A stretch of DNA of 64,000 nt from JBCBDX01 sp039822005 (GTDB taxonomy: Bacteria; Pseudomonadota; Alphaproteobacteria; Rhizobiales; Rhizobiaceae): assembly GCA_039822005.1 (NCBI GenBank), contig JBCBMZ010000002.1:1-64000 (forward strand). Direction: 5' to 3'. Position numbers and translations under genes: made by a program. This document shows positions 25,645 through 35,094 of this stretch, piece after piece (within the stretch, counting starts at the first letter, position 1; every line of letters begins with the position of its first letter). The notes beneath the pieces are model-generated. The model made no database searches and was not told the DNA's origin. It saw only the letters and a program-made list of their open reading frames with translations.

Positions 25645-27573
25645 ATGACGAAACGACTGGAAACACCGCTCCTTGATAAAGTGGGTATCCCCGGTGATTT
25701 GCGCCAATTGTCGGAAGACCAACTGCCGCAGGTGGCCGATGAACTGCGCGCCGAACTTGTTGATGCTGTTTCGCAATCCGGCGGGCACTTGGGTTCAAAC
25801 TTGGGTGTCGTTGAACTAACCGTTGCCTTGCATTACGTGTTTGACACGCCCAATGACCGAATCATCTGGGATGTGGGTCACCAGTGTTATCCCCATAAAA
25901 TTCTTACCGGACGTCGCGATCGTATCCGCAAGATCCGTAAGGAAAACGGTTTGTCCGGTTTTACCAAGCGCGCCGAAAGCGAGTATGATCCATTTGGTGC
26001 CGCACACTCGTCCACATCCATTTCCGCTGGCTTGGGTATGGTGGAAGCGGCAAGGTTACAGGGTTTGGAGCGTCAGGTGATTTCTGTCATCGGCGATGGC
26101 TCCATGTCTGCCGGTATGGCATATGAGGCAATGAACAATGCCGGCGCGGCAGATGCGCGGCAGATCGTCATTCTCAATGATAATGACATGTCCATTGCAC
26201 CGCCAACCGGGGCAATGAGCGCCTATTTGGCGCGGCTTGTTTCCGGTAAAACCTATTTGAATTTACGCGAAAGCGCCAAGCAACTCTCTAAACGTCTGCC
26301 GAAATTTTTTCAGGACAAAGCCCGCAAGACCGAGGAATACACCCGTACATTCTTCTCTGGCGGCACTTTGTTTGAAGAGCTGGGCTTTTTCTATGTTGGC
26401 CCGATTGACGGGCACAATTTCCACCATTTGCTCCCGGTGTTGAAAAATGCCCGTGACGCTGGCGTCGGCCCGATCATGGTCCATGTGGTCACGCAAAAGG
26501 GCAAAGGCTATGCGCCCGCTGAACAGGCGGCGGACAAGTACCACGGTGTCGCCAAGTTCGATGTGATCACTGGTGCGCAATCCAAGCCAAAGCCAAATGC
26601 ACCGGCCTACACAAAAGTGTTCGGTAGCGCTTTGGCACGCGAAGGGCGTGAAGACGACAAGATTGTGGCGGTTACAGCTGCGATGCCATCGGGAACCGGG
26701 GTCGATCTTTTTGAAAAAGAATATCCTGAGCGAACTTATGATGTTGGCATCGCAGAGCAGCACGCGGTGACTTTTGCGGCCGGTATGGCCGCTGACGGTA
26801 TGAAGCCTTTCTGCGCGATATATTCCACATTTTTGCAGCGTGCCTACGATCAGGTCGTGCACGATGTTTGCATCCAGAACCTGCCGGTTCGTTTTCCCAT
26901 AGACCGCGCCGGTTTTGTGGGTGCCGATGGTGCAACACATGCCGGCTCCTTTGATATCGCCTATCTTGGTTGTTTGCCAAACATGGTGGTCATGGCCGCC
27001 GGTGATGAGGCTGAACTGAAGCATATGGTGCGCACCGCAGCGGCCTATGAGGACGGACCAATCGCCTTTCGTTACCCGCGTGGCGAAGGGGTGGGGGTCG
27101 ACATGCCCGAGCGTGGCGAGATTTTGAAAATCGGCAAAGCCCGCGTGATGCGCGAAGGCGGCAATATCGCCATCGTTTCGCTCGGCGCGCGTTTGAACGA
27201 AGCATTGCTCGCGGCCGAAAAGCTGGATGCCTTTGGCTTGCCGGCGACGGTGGTGGATGCCCGGTTTGCAAAACCCATAGATGAAGAGCTGATAGGTCAG
27301 GTTGCCCGTAACCACGAACTGGTCATGACTGTCGAAGAAGGCTCGGTGGGCGGTTTCGGTTCATTCGTGGCGCACTTTCTGACGAGCCATGGCTATTTGG
27401 ATGGTGGTTTGAAATATCGTTCCCTGTTCCTGCCGGATCGCTTCGAAGATCAGGCGTCGCCTGATCGCATGTACGAGCTTGCAGGTCTGGATGCGCAGGG
27501 CATTGTGGATGCCGTCTTTAAAGCGTTGGGCCGCGAACAGGCGGTTACCGCGCTGCCGGATATACGCGCCTGA
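25645..27573 (+). CDS. dxs: 1-deoxy-D-xylulose-5-phosphate synthase
   Basis: A 642-residue thiamine-diphosphate enzyme that condenses pyruvate and glyceraldehyde-3-phosphate, the entry to the MEP isoprenoid pathway and to thiamine and pyridoxal synthesis. Visible motifs: HLGSNLGVVELTVALHYVFD, WDVGHQCYPHKILTGR, GDGSMSAGMAYEAMNNAG (TPP binding), and the transketolase motif YDVGIAEQHAVTFAAGMA, plus DRAGFVGADGATHAG. The ATG at 25645 follows GGGGG; an upstream in-frame TTG at 25603 is less likely. No riboswitch was recognised in the preceding 155 bp. Confidence 0.96.
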   Translation: MTKRLETPLLDKVGIPGDLRQLSEDQLPQVADELRAELVDAVSQSGGHLGSNLGVVELTVALHYVFDTPNDRIIWDVGHQCYPHKILTGRRDRIRKIRKENGLSGFTKRAESEYDPFGAAHSSTSISAGLGMVEAARLQGLERQVISVIGDGSMSAGMAYEAMNNAGAADARQIVILNDNDMSIAPPTGAMSAYLARLVSGKTYLNLRESAKQLSKRLPKFFQDKARKTEEYTRTFFSGGTLFEELGFFYVGPIDGHNFHHLLPVLKNARDAGVGPIMVHVVTQKGKGYAPAEQAADKYHGVAKFDVITGAQSKPKPNAPAYTKVFGSALAREGREDDKIVAVTAAMPSGTGVDLFEKEYPERTYDVGIAEQHAVTFAAGMAADGMKPFCAIYSTFLQRAYDQVVHDVCIQNLPVRFPIDRAGFVGADGATHAGSFDIAYLGCLPNMVVMAAGDEAELKHMVRTAAAYEDGPIAFRYPRGEGVGVDMPERGEILKIGKARVMREGGNIAIVSLGARLNEALLAAEKLDAFGLPATVVDARFAKPIDEELIGQVARNHELVMTVEEGSVGGFGSFVAHFLTSHGYLDGGLKYRSLFLPDRFEDQASPDRMYELAGLDAQGIVDAVFKALGREQAVTALPDIRA

Positions 27574-27613
27574 CGCGCATCCATGAGATGGTATTCGTTT
27601 TGGTTGTATTTGG

Positions 27614-27644
27614 GCCACGACTCGCGCAAGACGAGAATCGTGGC
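27614..27644 (+). other. strong stem-loop downstream of dxs
   Basis: GCCACGA-CTCG pairs with CGAG-AA-TCGTGGC around a 7-nt loop, giving an 11-bp stem with a two-base bulge. It lies 40 nt after the dxs stop. The nearest T-run (CTTTT) is 9 nt downstream, so it may be an imperfect terminator or a 3' end stabiliser. Confidence 0.5.
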
Positions 27645-27760
27645 TATTGGTGTCTTTTAGTGGACTGAGGGTGTCGCCTTGGGCATTCATGGTTTCTTTG
27701 CATTGACCAATTAGCTGCTTGGCTTAGCAATGGTGCAGTGCATCCAACATGGTGGGGACA

Positions 27761-29278
27761 ATGAAGAGACCAGTCGCGCAACTTACACCCAACACATTCG
27801 AATTTGAGACGACACCGCTCGTCAAGCCAACCGGTTTCCGCGAGTATGATGCGCGTTGGTGGTTTGGTCATCCGGCGTCCGACAAGGAACCTGAACTCAA
27901 TTTGATGGGCATACAGGCGTTGGGCATGGGGCTGGGTACACTGATCCAGCGACTGGAGGCCGGCCCGGACATCGTTGTTGGCCATGATTTCCGAGGCTAT
28001 TCGATGAGCATCAAACTGGCGCTGACCCAGGGCCTCATGGCCGCAGGCGCGAACGTCAAGGACATCGGTCTCGCGCTGTCGCCCATGGCCTATTATGCGC
28101 AATTTGCATTGGATGTGCCGTCCGTCGCGATGGTAACAGCATCTCACAACGAAAATGGCTGGAGCGGCGTGAAGATGGGGTGCGAGCGGCCTTTGACGTT
28201 CGGCCCCGATGAGATGGGCAAACTCAAAGAAATCGTACTAAACGCCGACTTTGACGCCAATGGGGGCGGCTCGTACGAGTTTGTTGATGGCTTCCGCCAG
28301 AACTATCTGGACTCATTGGTTGAGGGGAAATCCCTCAAACGCAAGCTCAAAGTGGTCGCCGCATGCGGCAATGGCACAGCAGGAGCATTCGGGCCGGAAG
28401 CGCTGGAACGCCTTGGTTGTGAAGTCATTCCGCTCAATGCCGAGCTTGATCACACGTTCCCCAACTACAATCCCAATCCGGAAGACATGGAAATGCTCCA
28501 TGCCATTCGTGATGCAGTGTTGGAACATGGCGCAGATGTTGGTCTGGGCTTTGATGGCGATGGCGACCGTTGCGGCGTGGTCGACAATGAGGGCAATGAG
28601 ATTTTCGCTGACAAGGTCGGCGTGATGCTCGCGCGCGATATTTCTGCCCAGCATGACAGTGCGCAATTTGTCGTCGACGTAAAGTCAACCGGCCTTTTCC
28701 TGACCGATCCCGTATTGAAGGAGCAAGGTGCGAAAACAGACTACTGGAAGACGGGGCACTCCTATATCAAGCGCCGGGTCAATGAACTGGATGCCATTGC
28801 GGGCTTTGAAAAATCCGGCCACTTCTTCTTCAATCCGCCGATCGGCCTCGGCTATGATGATGGCATCGTTACTGCGATTGCCGTTTGCGAGATGCTCGAT
28901 CGCAACGCTGACAAGTCCATGGCCGATCTTTATCGCGCTCTGCCGCTGACCTTCGGCTCGCCGACCATGTCGCCGCATTGCGATGACGAAATCAAATATG
29001 ATGTCATCGAGCGGGTGGTTGCGCGTTTTGAGCAGATGCACAAGTCCGGCGACAAGATTGCCGACCATGACATTGTTGATCTTATCACCGTCAATGGCGT
29101 GCGGGTGGTCACCGACGACGGTACTTGGGGTCTGGTGCGCGCATCATCCAACAAACCGGAACTTGTAGTCGTCGTTGAAAGCCCGGTTTCGGAAGTGCGC
29201 AAGATCGCGATGTTCCATGCCGTAGACGCCGTGCTGCGCGAGAACTCCGAAGTTGGTGAATACAACCAGACGCTTTGA
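27761..29278 (+). CDS. phosphomannomutase / phosphoglucomutase
   Basis: A 505-residue alpha-D-phosphohexomutase that interconverts hexose 6- and 1-phosphates. The active-site phosphoserine is Ser128 in VTASHNENGWSG, the Mg loop is FDGDGDRCG, and the sugar-binding loop reads GFEKSGHFFF. Length matches the bifunctional PMM/PGM group (AlgC/ManB). The product could feed glucose-1-phosphate to RfbA. The ATG at 27761 with GGTGGGG just upstream is preferred over ATG 27749. The gene ends overlapping the possible start of the asparaginase gene. Confidence 0.92.
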   Translation: MKRPVAQLTPNTFEFETTPLVKPTGFREYDARWWFGHPASDKEPELNLMGIQALGMGLGTLIQRLEAGPDIVVGHDFRGYSMSIKLALTQGLMAAGANVKDIGLALSPMAYYAQFALDVPSVAMVTASHNENGWSGVKMGCERPLTFGPDEMGKLKEIVLNADFDANGGGSYEFVDGFRQNYLDSLVEGKSLKRKLKVVAACGNGTAGAFGPEALERLGCEVIPLNAELDHTFPNYNPNPEDMEMLHAIRDAVLEHGADVGLGFDGDGDRCGVVDNEGNEIFADKVGVMLARDISAQHDSAQFVVDVKSTGLFLTDPVLKEQGAKTDYWKTGHSYIKRRVNELDAIAGFEKSGHFFFNPPIGLGYDDGIVTAIAVCEMLDRNADKSMADLYRALPLTFGSPTMSPHCDDEIKYDVIERVVARFEQMHKSGDKIADHDIVDLITVNGVRVVTDDGTWGLVRASSNKPELVVVVESPVSEVRKIAMFHAVDAVLRENSEVGEYNQTL

Positions 29279-30284
29279 CTTGAGCGCCAATCCCGTCATC
29301 GCCGAAGTCATCCGTGGTGCCCGCGTAGAAAGCGTGCACCGCGGGGCCGTGGCGGTGGTGGACGCAAGTGGCTCTATTGTCAGCGCGCGTGGCAATGTCG
29401 ACGCGCTGACCTTTCCCCGCTCGTCGCTGAAGCTGATGCAAGCCTTACCGCTGGTGGAAAGCGGCGCGGCCGATGCGCTGGCGCTTGGGGATCGTGAGTT
29501 GGCCGTTGCCTGCGCGTCGCATTCTTCGTCTACAATGCATGTTGGAACCGTTTCGGCCATGTTGGAAAATGCAGGGCTTTCAGACGCGGATCTGCAATGT
29601 GGTGCCCATTGGCCGCTGTTCTCGACGAAAGACGTTGTGGCGATGGTTGAGCGCGGCGAGAAGCCAAACCGGATGCACAACAATTGCTCAGGAAAGCACA
29701 CCGGATTTCTGTGCACATGTGCGCACGCCGGTATGCCGACGGACGATTATATTGATCCGGATAATGAGTTGCAGCGCGACGTACGCGCGCTCATCGCAGA
29801 CCTGTGCGGTATGGCGATTGGCGATGATGCATGTGGTCTGGACGGGTGTTCCGCCCCGACTTTTGCCGTGCCGCTGGTGGGGATGGCGCAAGCTCATGCA
29901 CAATTGGCGACCGGTGCGGGACTCGCACCGGCAAGGGCGGCGGCGGCCAAGCGCTTGATGTCGGCTTGCATGGCGCAACCGCAGATGATCGCAGGCGAGG
30001 GTCGTTATTGCACCAAGCTCATGCAAGCTGCGCCGGGCCGCTTGTTTGCCAAAACGGGGGCCGAAGGGTTCTATGTAGCCGCATTGCCCGAAAGGGGTTT
30101 GGGCATCGCTGTCAAATGCGACGACGGTACCACGCGCGGTGCAGAGATAACTATCGCTGCAACGCTTGCCCGATTGCTCGGCGAGGCAGATCCGGCTTGC
30201 GGCGCTATTAAAGCGCTGTCGCGCCAAAGCGTTCGTGACTGGAACAAAAATATCGTCGGTGAAGTGCGCGCGGTTGCACCCTGA
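29256..30284 (+). CDS. L-asparaginase II (rhizobial, serine-type Asparaginase_II family)
   Basis: About 342 residues of the Asparaginase_II family, which is unrelated to E. coli AnsB and hydrolyses asparagine to aspartate and ammonia. Landmarks are VHRGAVAVVD, FPRSSLKLMQALPLVESGAAD, ACASHSS, and HNNCSGKHTGFL. Start uncertain: GTG 29256 overlaps the previous gene by 23 nt, while TTG 29280 lies just past its stop and gives MSANPVIAEV, like relatives; neither has a clear ribosome-binding site. It is convergent with the YbjQ gene with no spacer at all. Confidence 0.88.
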   Translation: MNTTRRFDLSANPVIAEVIRGARVESVHRGAVAVVDASGSIVSARGNVDALTFPRSSLKLMQALPLVESGAADALALGDRELAVACASHSSSTMHVGTVSAMLENAGLSDADLQCGAHWPLFSTKDVVAMVERGEKPNRMHNNCSGKHTGFLCTCAHAGMPTDDYIDPDNELQRDVRALIADLCGMAIGDDACGLDGCSAPTFAVPLVGMAQAHAQLATGAGLAPARAAAAKRLMSACMAQPQMIAGEGRYCTKLMQAAPGRLFAKTGAEGFYVAALPERGLGIAVKCDDGTTRGAEITIAATLARLLGEADPACGAIKALSRQSVRDWNKNIVGEVRAVAP

Positions 30285-30599
30285 TTATTTCAGCTTCACA
30301 CCGGTTCCAAAGGCGAGCATCTCAGCTGCCCCTTGTGTGACCATGGACGTTGAAAAGCGCATGCCGACAATCGCATCTGCACCTTGCGCTTTCGCGTCTG
30401 CAATCATCCGGTCAAAGGCCTGTTCGCGGGCTTCGGCCATCAGCTTGGTGTATTCAGAAACCTCGCCGCCAACAATGTTGCGCAGGCCTGCGATGATATC
30501 GGTGCCCACATGTTTGGCGCGAATGACATTACCACGAACCATGCCGACTGTCTCGGCGATTTCATGGCCTGGGATGGTTTCGGTGGTCACAACAAGCAT
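30285..30599 (-). CDS. YbjQ family (UPF0145) protein
   Basis: A 104-residue cytoplasmic protein of the YbjQ/UPF0145 family, described as a possible heavy-metal-binding fold. It starts with IPGHEIAETVGMVRGN and has the conserved DAIVGMRFSTSMV and a central helix EAREQAFDRMIADAKAQGA. GGAG lies 9 nt before the ATG. It follows a small membrane protein gene by 3 nt and they likely form a two-gene unit. Function remains undefined. Confidence 0.9.
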   Translation of the reverse strand: MLVVTTETIPGHEIAETVGMVRGNVIRAKHVGTDIIAGLRNIVGGEVSEYTKLMAEAREQAFDRMIADAKAQGADAIVGMRFSTSMVTQGAAEMLAFGTGVKLK

Positions 30600-30602
30600 C
30601 TA

Positions 30603-30818
30603 TTATTTCTCCACATTTTTCTCGTAGTAGTCATCTTCCGCATTGGCGCGGCGTTCATTGATGACCCTGACAACAATCCAAAGTCCGACCAGAAGAATGA
30701 TGACAAACGGGATTCCTATCCCGAAGGCGGATGCAGCAATCGCGCCTGCAAGCAGGGCGAAGAAATAAGCTGCGGCACCCATGGCGACGATAATGAGGAC
30801 AATCGTATCGAGTTTCAT
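30603..30818 (-). CDS. small membrane protein upstream of ybjQ
   Basis: A 71-residue protein with two hydrophobic helices (about 5-28 and 34-52) and a charged tail (RANAEDDYYEKNVEK). GGGAG precedes the ATG at 30818 by 6 nt, which rules out the longer frame. No family recognised. Its 3-nt spacing to the YbjQ gene suggests joint function, perhaps as a membrane partner. Confidence 0.75.
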   Translation of the reverse strand: MKLDTIVLIIVAMGAAAYFFALLAGAIAASAFGIGIPFVIILLVGLWIVVRVINERRANAEDDYYEKNVEK

Positions 30819-30871
30819 CTCTGGCTCCCTTCCCAATCCACATGGTGTTGGAACACATCGATTGCAAATGC

Positions 30872-32230
30872 TTATGAAACCTGATTACCGGAAAGGGTGA
30901 TGTGAAGCGGTACAGAAGCGGGCAAGTCCAGAAGATCTTCGCCTCCCACTTCCGTCCACCGATGCGCCCTTATCGCGCCATGACGCGCGGCGATTAAATT
31001 GTCGGCAATAACGACTTGGCCCACCCCATTCGCATCACTTACGCCGATCCCGATATGGGCATTCCTGATTACATTTGCCTGAAGAACAACATCGCGCAAA
31101 TGAGGTCCCCAGCCTGCATTTATTCCGAAGAGCGGCGCGCCGTCGACCAAATTGCCGGAGACGATTGTGTCCGCCTCCACGGCAATCCCGATACCAAATC
31201 CCGGTGCCATGGCTGGGTAGGGGCCAGCACCCGTCAGATCGCGAATGATGTTGCCGGTGACGGTCGCCCCACGACCCCCCTCATTGAAGTTGGTGACCGA
31301 AATTCCGCTGGCAGCGCCGGTAACCAGATTGTTGGCGATAATGGCACTTTCAAAACTGAATTCAGCGTAGATTGCCGTTTCTCCGCTTTGCGCACACCGG
31401 TTGCCGGTGACTTGGATGTTACGTGTCGTGTTGGCGCGGATAGCGGAGAATACGCAATCATCAATCATGTTATCGGTGATGGCCACATTGTCGGCCCGGT
31501 AAACATTGACGCCATTACCCCATTGCCCCGTTCCGCCGCTGTGCGCGCCGATCCTGAAAACCCGGTTGCCTGAAATCCGCGTGCCATCATGGCCGGCGCG
31601 GCTGCGATGAACGATGATGCCGCCATCAGCGCAATCGCTGACGATATTTCCATCAATGTCCAGATCGCGGCCATCGACACTAAAGAGACCAAAACGCTGC
31701 GCGCCGCTGAAACGGTTTCCGGTCAGTTTTCCGCCACACGCTTCTAGTCGAATATGGTCGGCCGGGGAGCGTCGAAAGATGCAGTCTTGCACCGACAGCC
31801 CCTCAATATTTTTTGCGACCAGCAACGCATCAACCGGTCGGCGGCCTGCACCGCCATCAAGCACAAGGTTTGATAAGTGAACCGCGTTCTTTCCGGTGGC
31901 GCGTAAAATGGAAGTGCCCGCACCAAGGACGAGGATGGTCCGCCCCGGCATGCCTACCAACACGGTTCCTTCCGGGATGCTTACTTCTGAAACAACATAA
32001 TTACCAGCTGGCAGAAAAAGTGGTTCCCCACGTTCAGCCGCGCTGTCCAGCATCTTTTGGAATGTGATCGATTGATCGCGTGCGGCATCCGGCACAACGC
32101 CATGGGAGGTTGCATTGATCGCGCCGCGCAATGGCAGCTGCTGAAATGCAGATTGTGCAAAAGCGGGACGTGTGAGCGCACCAGTCGCGAGACTTGTCCC
32201 GAAAAGGGTCAGAAATTGGCGTCTTTTCAT
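30872..32230 (-). CDS. Tat-exported right-handed beta-helix repeat protein (TIGR03808-like)
   Basis: A 452-residue secreted protein. The N-terminus KRRQFLTLFG is a twin-arginine signal with cleavage near AFA-QS. The remainder is dominated by parallel beta-helix coils, recognisable from repeated (V/I)XGNX(I/V/F)XX patterns (DGNIVSDCADGGIIVHRS, SGNRVFRIG, TDNMIDDC, TGNRCAQSG). Such folds are typical of pectate lyase-like carbohydrate-active or structural proteins. It resembles the alphaproteobacterial Tat-translocated repeat family TIGR03808, whose role is unknown. The ATG at 32230 has GGAGAG 5 nt upstream. Confidence 0.82.
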   Translation of the reverse strand: MKRRQFLTLFGTSLATGALTRPAFAQSAFQQLPLRGAINATSHGVVPDAARDQSITFQKMLDSAAERGEPLFLPAGNYVVSEVSIPEGTVLVGMPGRTILVLGAGTSILRATGKNAVHLSNLVLDGGAGRRPVDALLVAKNIEGLSVQDCIFRRSPADHIRLEACGGKLTGNRFSGAQRFGLFSVDGRDLDIDGNIVSDCADGGIIVHRSRAGHDGTRISGNRVFRIGAHSGGTGQWGNGVNVYRADNVAITDNMIDDCVFSAIRANTTRNIQVTGNRCAQSGETAIYAEFSFESAIIANNLVTGAASGISVTNFNEGGRGATVTGNIIRDLTGAGPYPAMAPGFGIGIAVEADTIVSGNLVDGAPLFGINAGWGPHLRDVVLQANVIRNAHIGIGVSDANGVGQVVIADNLIAARHGAIRAHRWTEVGGEDLLDLPASVPLHITLSGNQVS

Positions 32231-32315
32231 GTGCACTCTCCAATTGATGAAGAGTGCGCAAGAAAAATGCCACGCAGCCCTAGCTACGCGGCACATCTCC
32301 GATCGTTCGTGATGA

Positions 32316-32687
32316 CTAGACGAACTGGCTCAGGCCAGGAATTGCGGCGATGACTTCATCGATTGGGCCATCGCCAGCCTTTTCTTTCGCAAATGCGATG
32401 GTTTCCTTGGAGATGCCGGTAATCTCGCCCATGCCAAGGCCCATACCCATGAGCTGTTGACCCAGACCCATGACGCCTCCGCCCATCAGGCCACCCAAGA
32501 GGCCGCCGCCATCGCCACCAGCGGCATCGACCAGCTCTTGCGCGCCGGGCATCGCTGCCATCATTTCGCTGATCTTGTCGGACGGGCCTTCCTTTTGCAG
32601 GAAGCCCAAAATTGCACCGACGGCGCCTTGGGCTTTGTCGGCATCAACGCCGACAGCGTCTACGATACGTGAGATGAGTTCTTCCAT
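32316..32687 (-). CDS. small Gly/Met-rich protein (DUF2267/DUF2780-like)
   Basis: A 123-residue protein. Helical ends (EELISRIVDAVGVDADKAQGAV; ISKETIAFAKEKAG) flank a very Gly- and Met-rich core at about 57-87 (GLLGGLMGGGVMGLG). The N-terminal helix pattern resembles DUF2267/DUF2780 proteins, but I am not sure of the family. GGAG lies 8 nt before the ATG. There is no signal peptide. The flexible core may mediate self-association; function unknown. Confidence 0.7.
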   Translation of the reverse strand: MEELISRIVDAVGVDADKAQGAVGAILGFLQKEGPSDKISEMMAAMPGAQELVDAAGGDGGGLLGGLMGGGVMGLGQQLMGMGLGMGEITGISKETIAFAKEKAGDGPIDEVIAAIPGLSQFV

Positions 32688-32834
32688 GGATTGCTCTCCA
32701 AATTTTGACGTTTACGTCATATGCCGGAATGACCTTTGCCATGCAAGACATGATAGGATGAAAGTTGCATGACCTCCTTTTCCATTGTGCACGTTTAAGT
32801 CGCTGCCTATAGCAAAAGCCGGATAGGGACTGAC

Positions 32835-34421
32835 ATGGACGACACAAGAGACAATTATCTTTTTGTTGGCACTAGCCGCAAGCCCGACGACACCATCCAG
32901 CAAAAAGAGTGGCTTAGTCTGGAATATGCCAATCGACATGGGTTGATCACCGGTGCGACCGGCACGGGGAAAACGGTGACGCTGCAAATACTGACCGAAG
33001 GTTTTTCAAACGCGGGCGTGCCGGTCTTTTGTGCTGATGTTAAGGGCGATTTGTCCGGCCTTGGGGCGAAGGGCGAAGCAAAAGACTTTCTGTTAAAGCG
33101 GGCTGAAGCGGTTGGTCTGGACACTTATGAGTTCCAGGCATTTCCGGTCATTTTCTGGGACCTTTTCGGAGAGAAAGGGCACCCCATCCGCACGACGATC
33201 TCTGAAATGGGACCTTTGCTGCTGTCTCGCATGATGGACTGCACAGACAGTCAGGAAGGCGTCATCAACATTGCCTTTCGGATCGCGGACGAAGAAGGGT
33301 TGCTGCTGCTCGACTTGAAAGATTTGCGTGCCTTGCTCGCCAATATGATTGAGCGACGCAAGGAGTTGTCCGCCAAATACGGGACGGTGAACGCACAATC
33401 GGTGGGTTCTATTCAGCGCAAATTGCTGGTGCTCGAACAACAGCATGCTGATTTGTTTTTCGGCGAACCGGCGCTACATATTTCAGACATCATGCGCACA
33501 ACGCCCGATGGGCGCGGCGCGGTCAATATTCTGGCGGCTGACCGACTCATGATGAGCCCGCGCCTCTATGCAACCTTCCTACTTTGGCTGCTTTCGGAAC
33601 TGTTTGAAGAACTGCCGGAAGTGGGCGACATCGATAAGCCCAAACTGGTGTTTTTCTTCGATGAGGCACATTTGCTGTTCGATGAAGCGCCCAAAATACT
33701 GATAGAACGCGTCGAGCAGGTGGTGCGCCTGATCCGCTCCAAGGGTGTCGGCGTGTTCTTTGTTACGCAAAACCCGCTGGATGTGCCGGACCGGGTGCTC
33801 AGCCAATTGGGCAACCGGGTTCAGCACGCACTGCGCGCTTACACGCCGCGCGAGCAAAAAGCGGTCAAAACGGCAGCCGACACGTTTAGGCCAAACCCGG
33901 ATTTTGATTGCTATGAGGCAATTACGAAACTGGGTGTTGGCGAAGCGCTGGTCTCGACACTTCAGGAAAAGGGCGTGCCCAGCGTTGTGCAACGGACGTT
34001 AATCCGCCCGCCTTCCTCGCGGCTTGGTCCGCTCGAAGAGCATGAGCGCAAGGAACTGGTCGGGCTTAGTCCCGTCGCGGGCCAATATGATGAATCCATC
34101 GACCGAGACAGCGCCTATGAAATGTTGGCCCGGCGCGCCGAGGAAGAAATCAAGCGTGAGATCGAACAGCAACAGCGCGAAGTCGGGGAAGCAAAACAAA
34201 AAAGTGCGCGCTCACAGTGGCGGCTGCCGGGACAAGATGATGACGGATACACCGGCGCCAGAAAATCAACACGCCGACGCTCAACGACGAAACGAAAAAC
34301 GAGCCGCGGACGCCAAACGGCAACAGAAGTCGCAACAAAGCAAATCGTTCGCACCATCAGCCGCGAGTTGGGTCGTGCTTTGGTGAGGGGAATTTTGGGC
34401 GGGTTGAAACGTGGGTTTTAG
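32835..34421 (+). CDS. HerA-like helicase / DUF853 family ATPase
   Basis: A 528-residue cytoplasmic ATPase of the HerA/FtsK-related group. Walker A is GATGTGKT (40-47), Walker B is LVFFFDEAHLLF (near 280) and an arginine-finger-like DVPDRVLSQLGNRVQHALRA follows. The C-terminal 90 residues are very basic (KSTRRRSTTKRKTSRGR) after a Glu/Gln-rich helix. HerA proteins translocate DNA, often with a NurA nuclease, but DUF853 members usually stand alone as here and their role is unsettled. Start at ATG with AGGGAC upstream. Confidence 0.9.
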   Translation: MDDTRDNYLFVGTSRKPDDTIQQKEWLSLEYANRHGLITGATGTGKTVTLQILTEGFSNAGVPVFCADVKGDLSGLGAKGEAKDFLLKRAEAVGLDTYEFQAFPVIFWDLFGEKGHPIRTTISEMGPLLLSRMMDCTDSQEGVINIAFRIADEEGLLLLDLKDLRALLANMIERRKELSAKYGTVNAQSVGSIQRKLLVLEQQHADLFFGEPALHISDIMRTTPDGRGAVNILAADRLMMSPRLYATFLLWLLSELFEELPEVGDIDKPKLVFFFDEAHLLFDEAPKILIERVEQVVRLIRSKGVGVFFVTQNPLDVPDRVLSQLGNRVQHALRAYTPREQKAVKTAADTFRPNPDFDCYEAITKLGVGEALVSTLQEKGVPSVVQRTLIRPPSSRLGPLEEHERKELVGLSPVAGQYDESIDRDSAYEMLARRAEEEIKREIEQQQREVGEAKQKSARSQWRLPGQDDDGYTGARKSTRRRSTTKRKTSRGRQTATEVATKQIVRTISRELGRALVRGILGGLKRGF

Positions 34422-34534
34422 CCGGACTTATATGGCGCAGACCTGAGCCGACTTTAACTGCAGCCAACCTACATTTGATTGACACCGTCGCCCCGCGAAG
34501 GCAGCTTTGACGCTGGAAATCAGGGCATCGTATC

Positions 34535-35077
34535 ATGCTGGATCGCTTTATCAGTAATTGGGCATATGCCGCGCCAACAGTCGCTGTTCTGCTCCTGGGG
34601 CTCTACCCGTTCTTCCAGCCCAACATTTCTCTTCCGGTATTCTTGGCGCTGCCCGTCTACATGCTGCATCAATACGAGGAACACGACGATAATCGTTTCG
34701 CTCTGTTCCTGATCGAAATCCTCGGTGAAGGCCGAGAAGGCCTGGGGCCAACAGCACTATGGACAATTAACATCATCTTTGTCTGGTTTGCCCTTCTCGC
34801 CGTTTTCTATTCGGCTGCCGTTTATCCGGAATGGGGCGTGCTGGCGGCATATCTACTGCTGACCAATGGCCTTTTGCATATCGCGTGGCTGTTTGCTTTT
34901 AGAAAGTACAATCCTGGGCTTTGGACCGCATTTATTCTATTCATCCCGCTGTCCTTATGGATTTTTGCCACGACACCGGCATCGATTTCAACGCACCTGA
35001 TATGCTTGGCGATCGTGGTGCTTTTGCAGGCGGGTTTCCTGCTCTATGGCCGCCGGCCAAAGGTTGGCAAACACTGA
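34535..35077 (+). CDS. HXXEE domain membrane protein
   Basis: A 180-residue polytopic membrane protein with about five helices. The signature HQYEEH near residue 45 (His-X2-Glu-Glu) defines the HXXEE family, proposed to be membrane metalloenzymes or sensors; experimental knowledge is scarce. A second His and Asn-rich turn (TNGLLHIAW) could add metal ligands. No ribosome-binding site of note. It stands alone, convergent with a haloacid dehalogenase gene. Confidence 0.78.
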   Translation: MLDRFISNWAYAAPTVAVLLLGLYPFFQPNISLPVFLALPVYMLHQYEEHDDNRFALFLIEILGEGREGLGPTALWTINIIFVWFALLAVFYSAAVYPEWGVLAAYLLLTNGLLHIAWLFAFRKYNPGLWTAFILFIPLSLWIFATTPASISTHLICLAIVVLLQAGFLLYGRRPKVGKH

Positions 35078-35094
35078 TATCCGTCAGAAACCGC

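Noticed and set aside
26263..27315. 350-codon open frame on the minus strand
   Set aside because: Fully inside dxs on the other strand; no domain and atypical composition.
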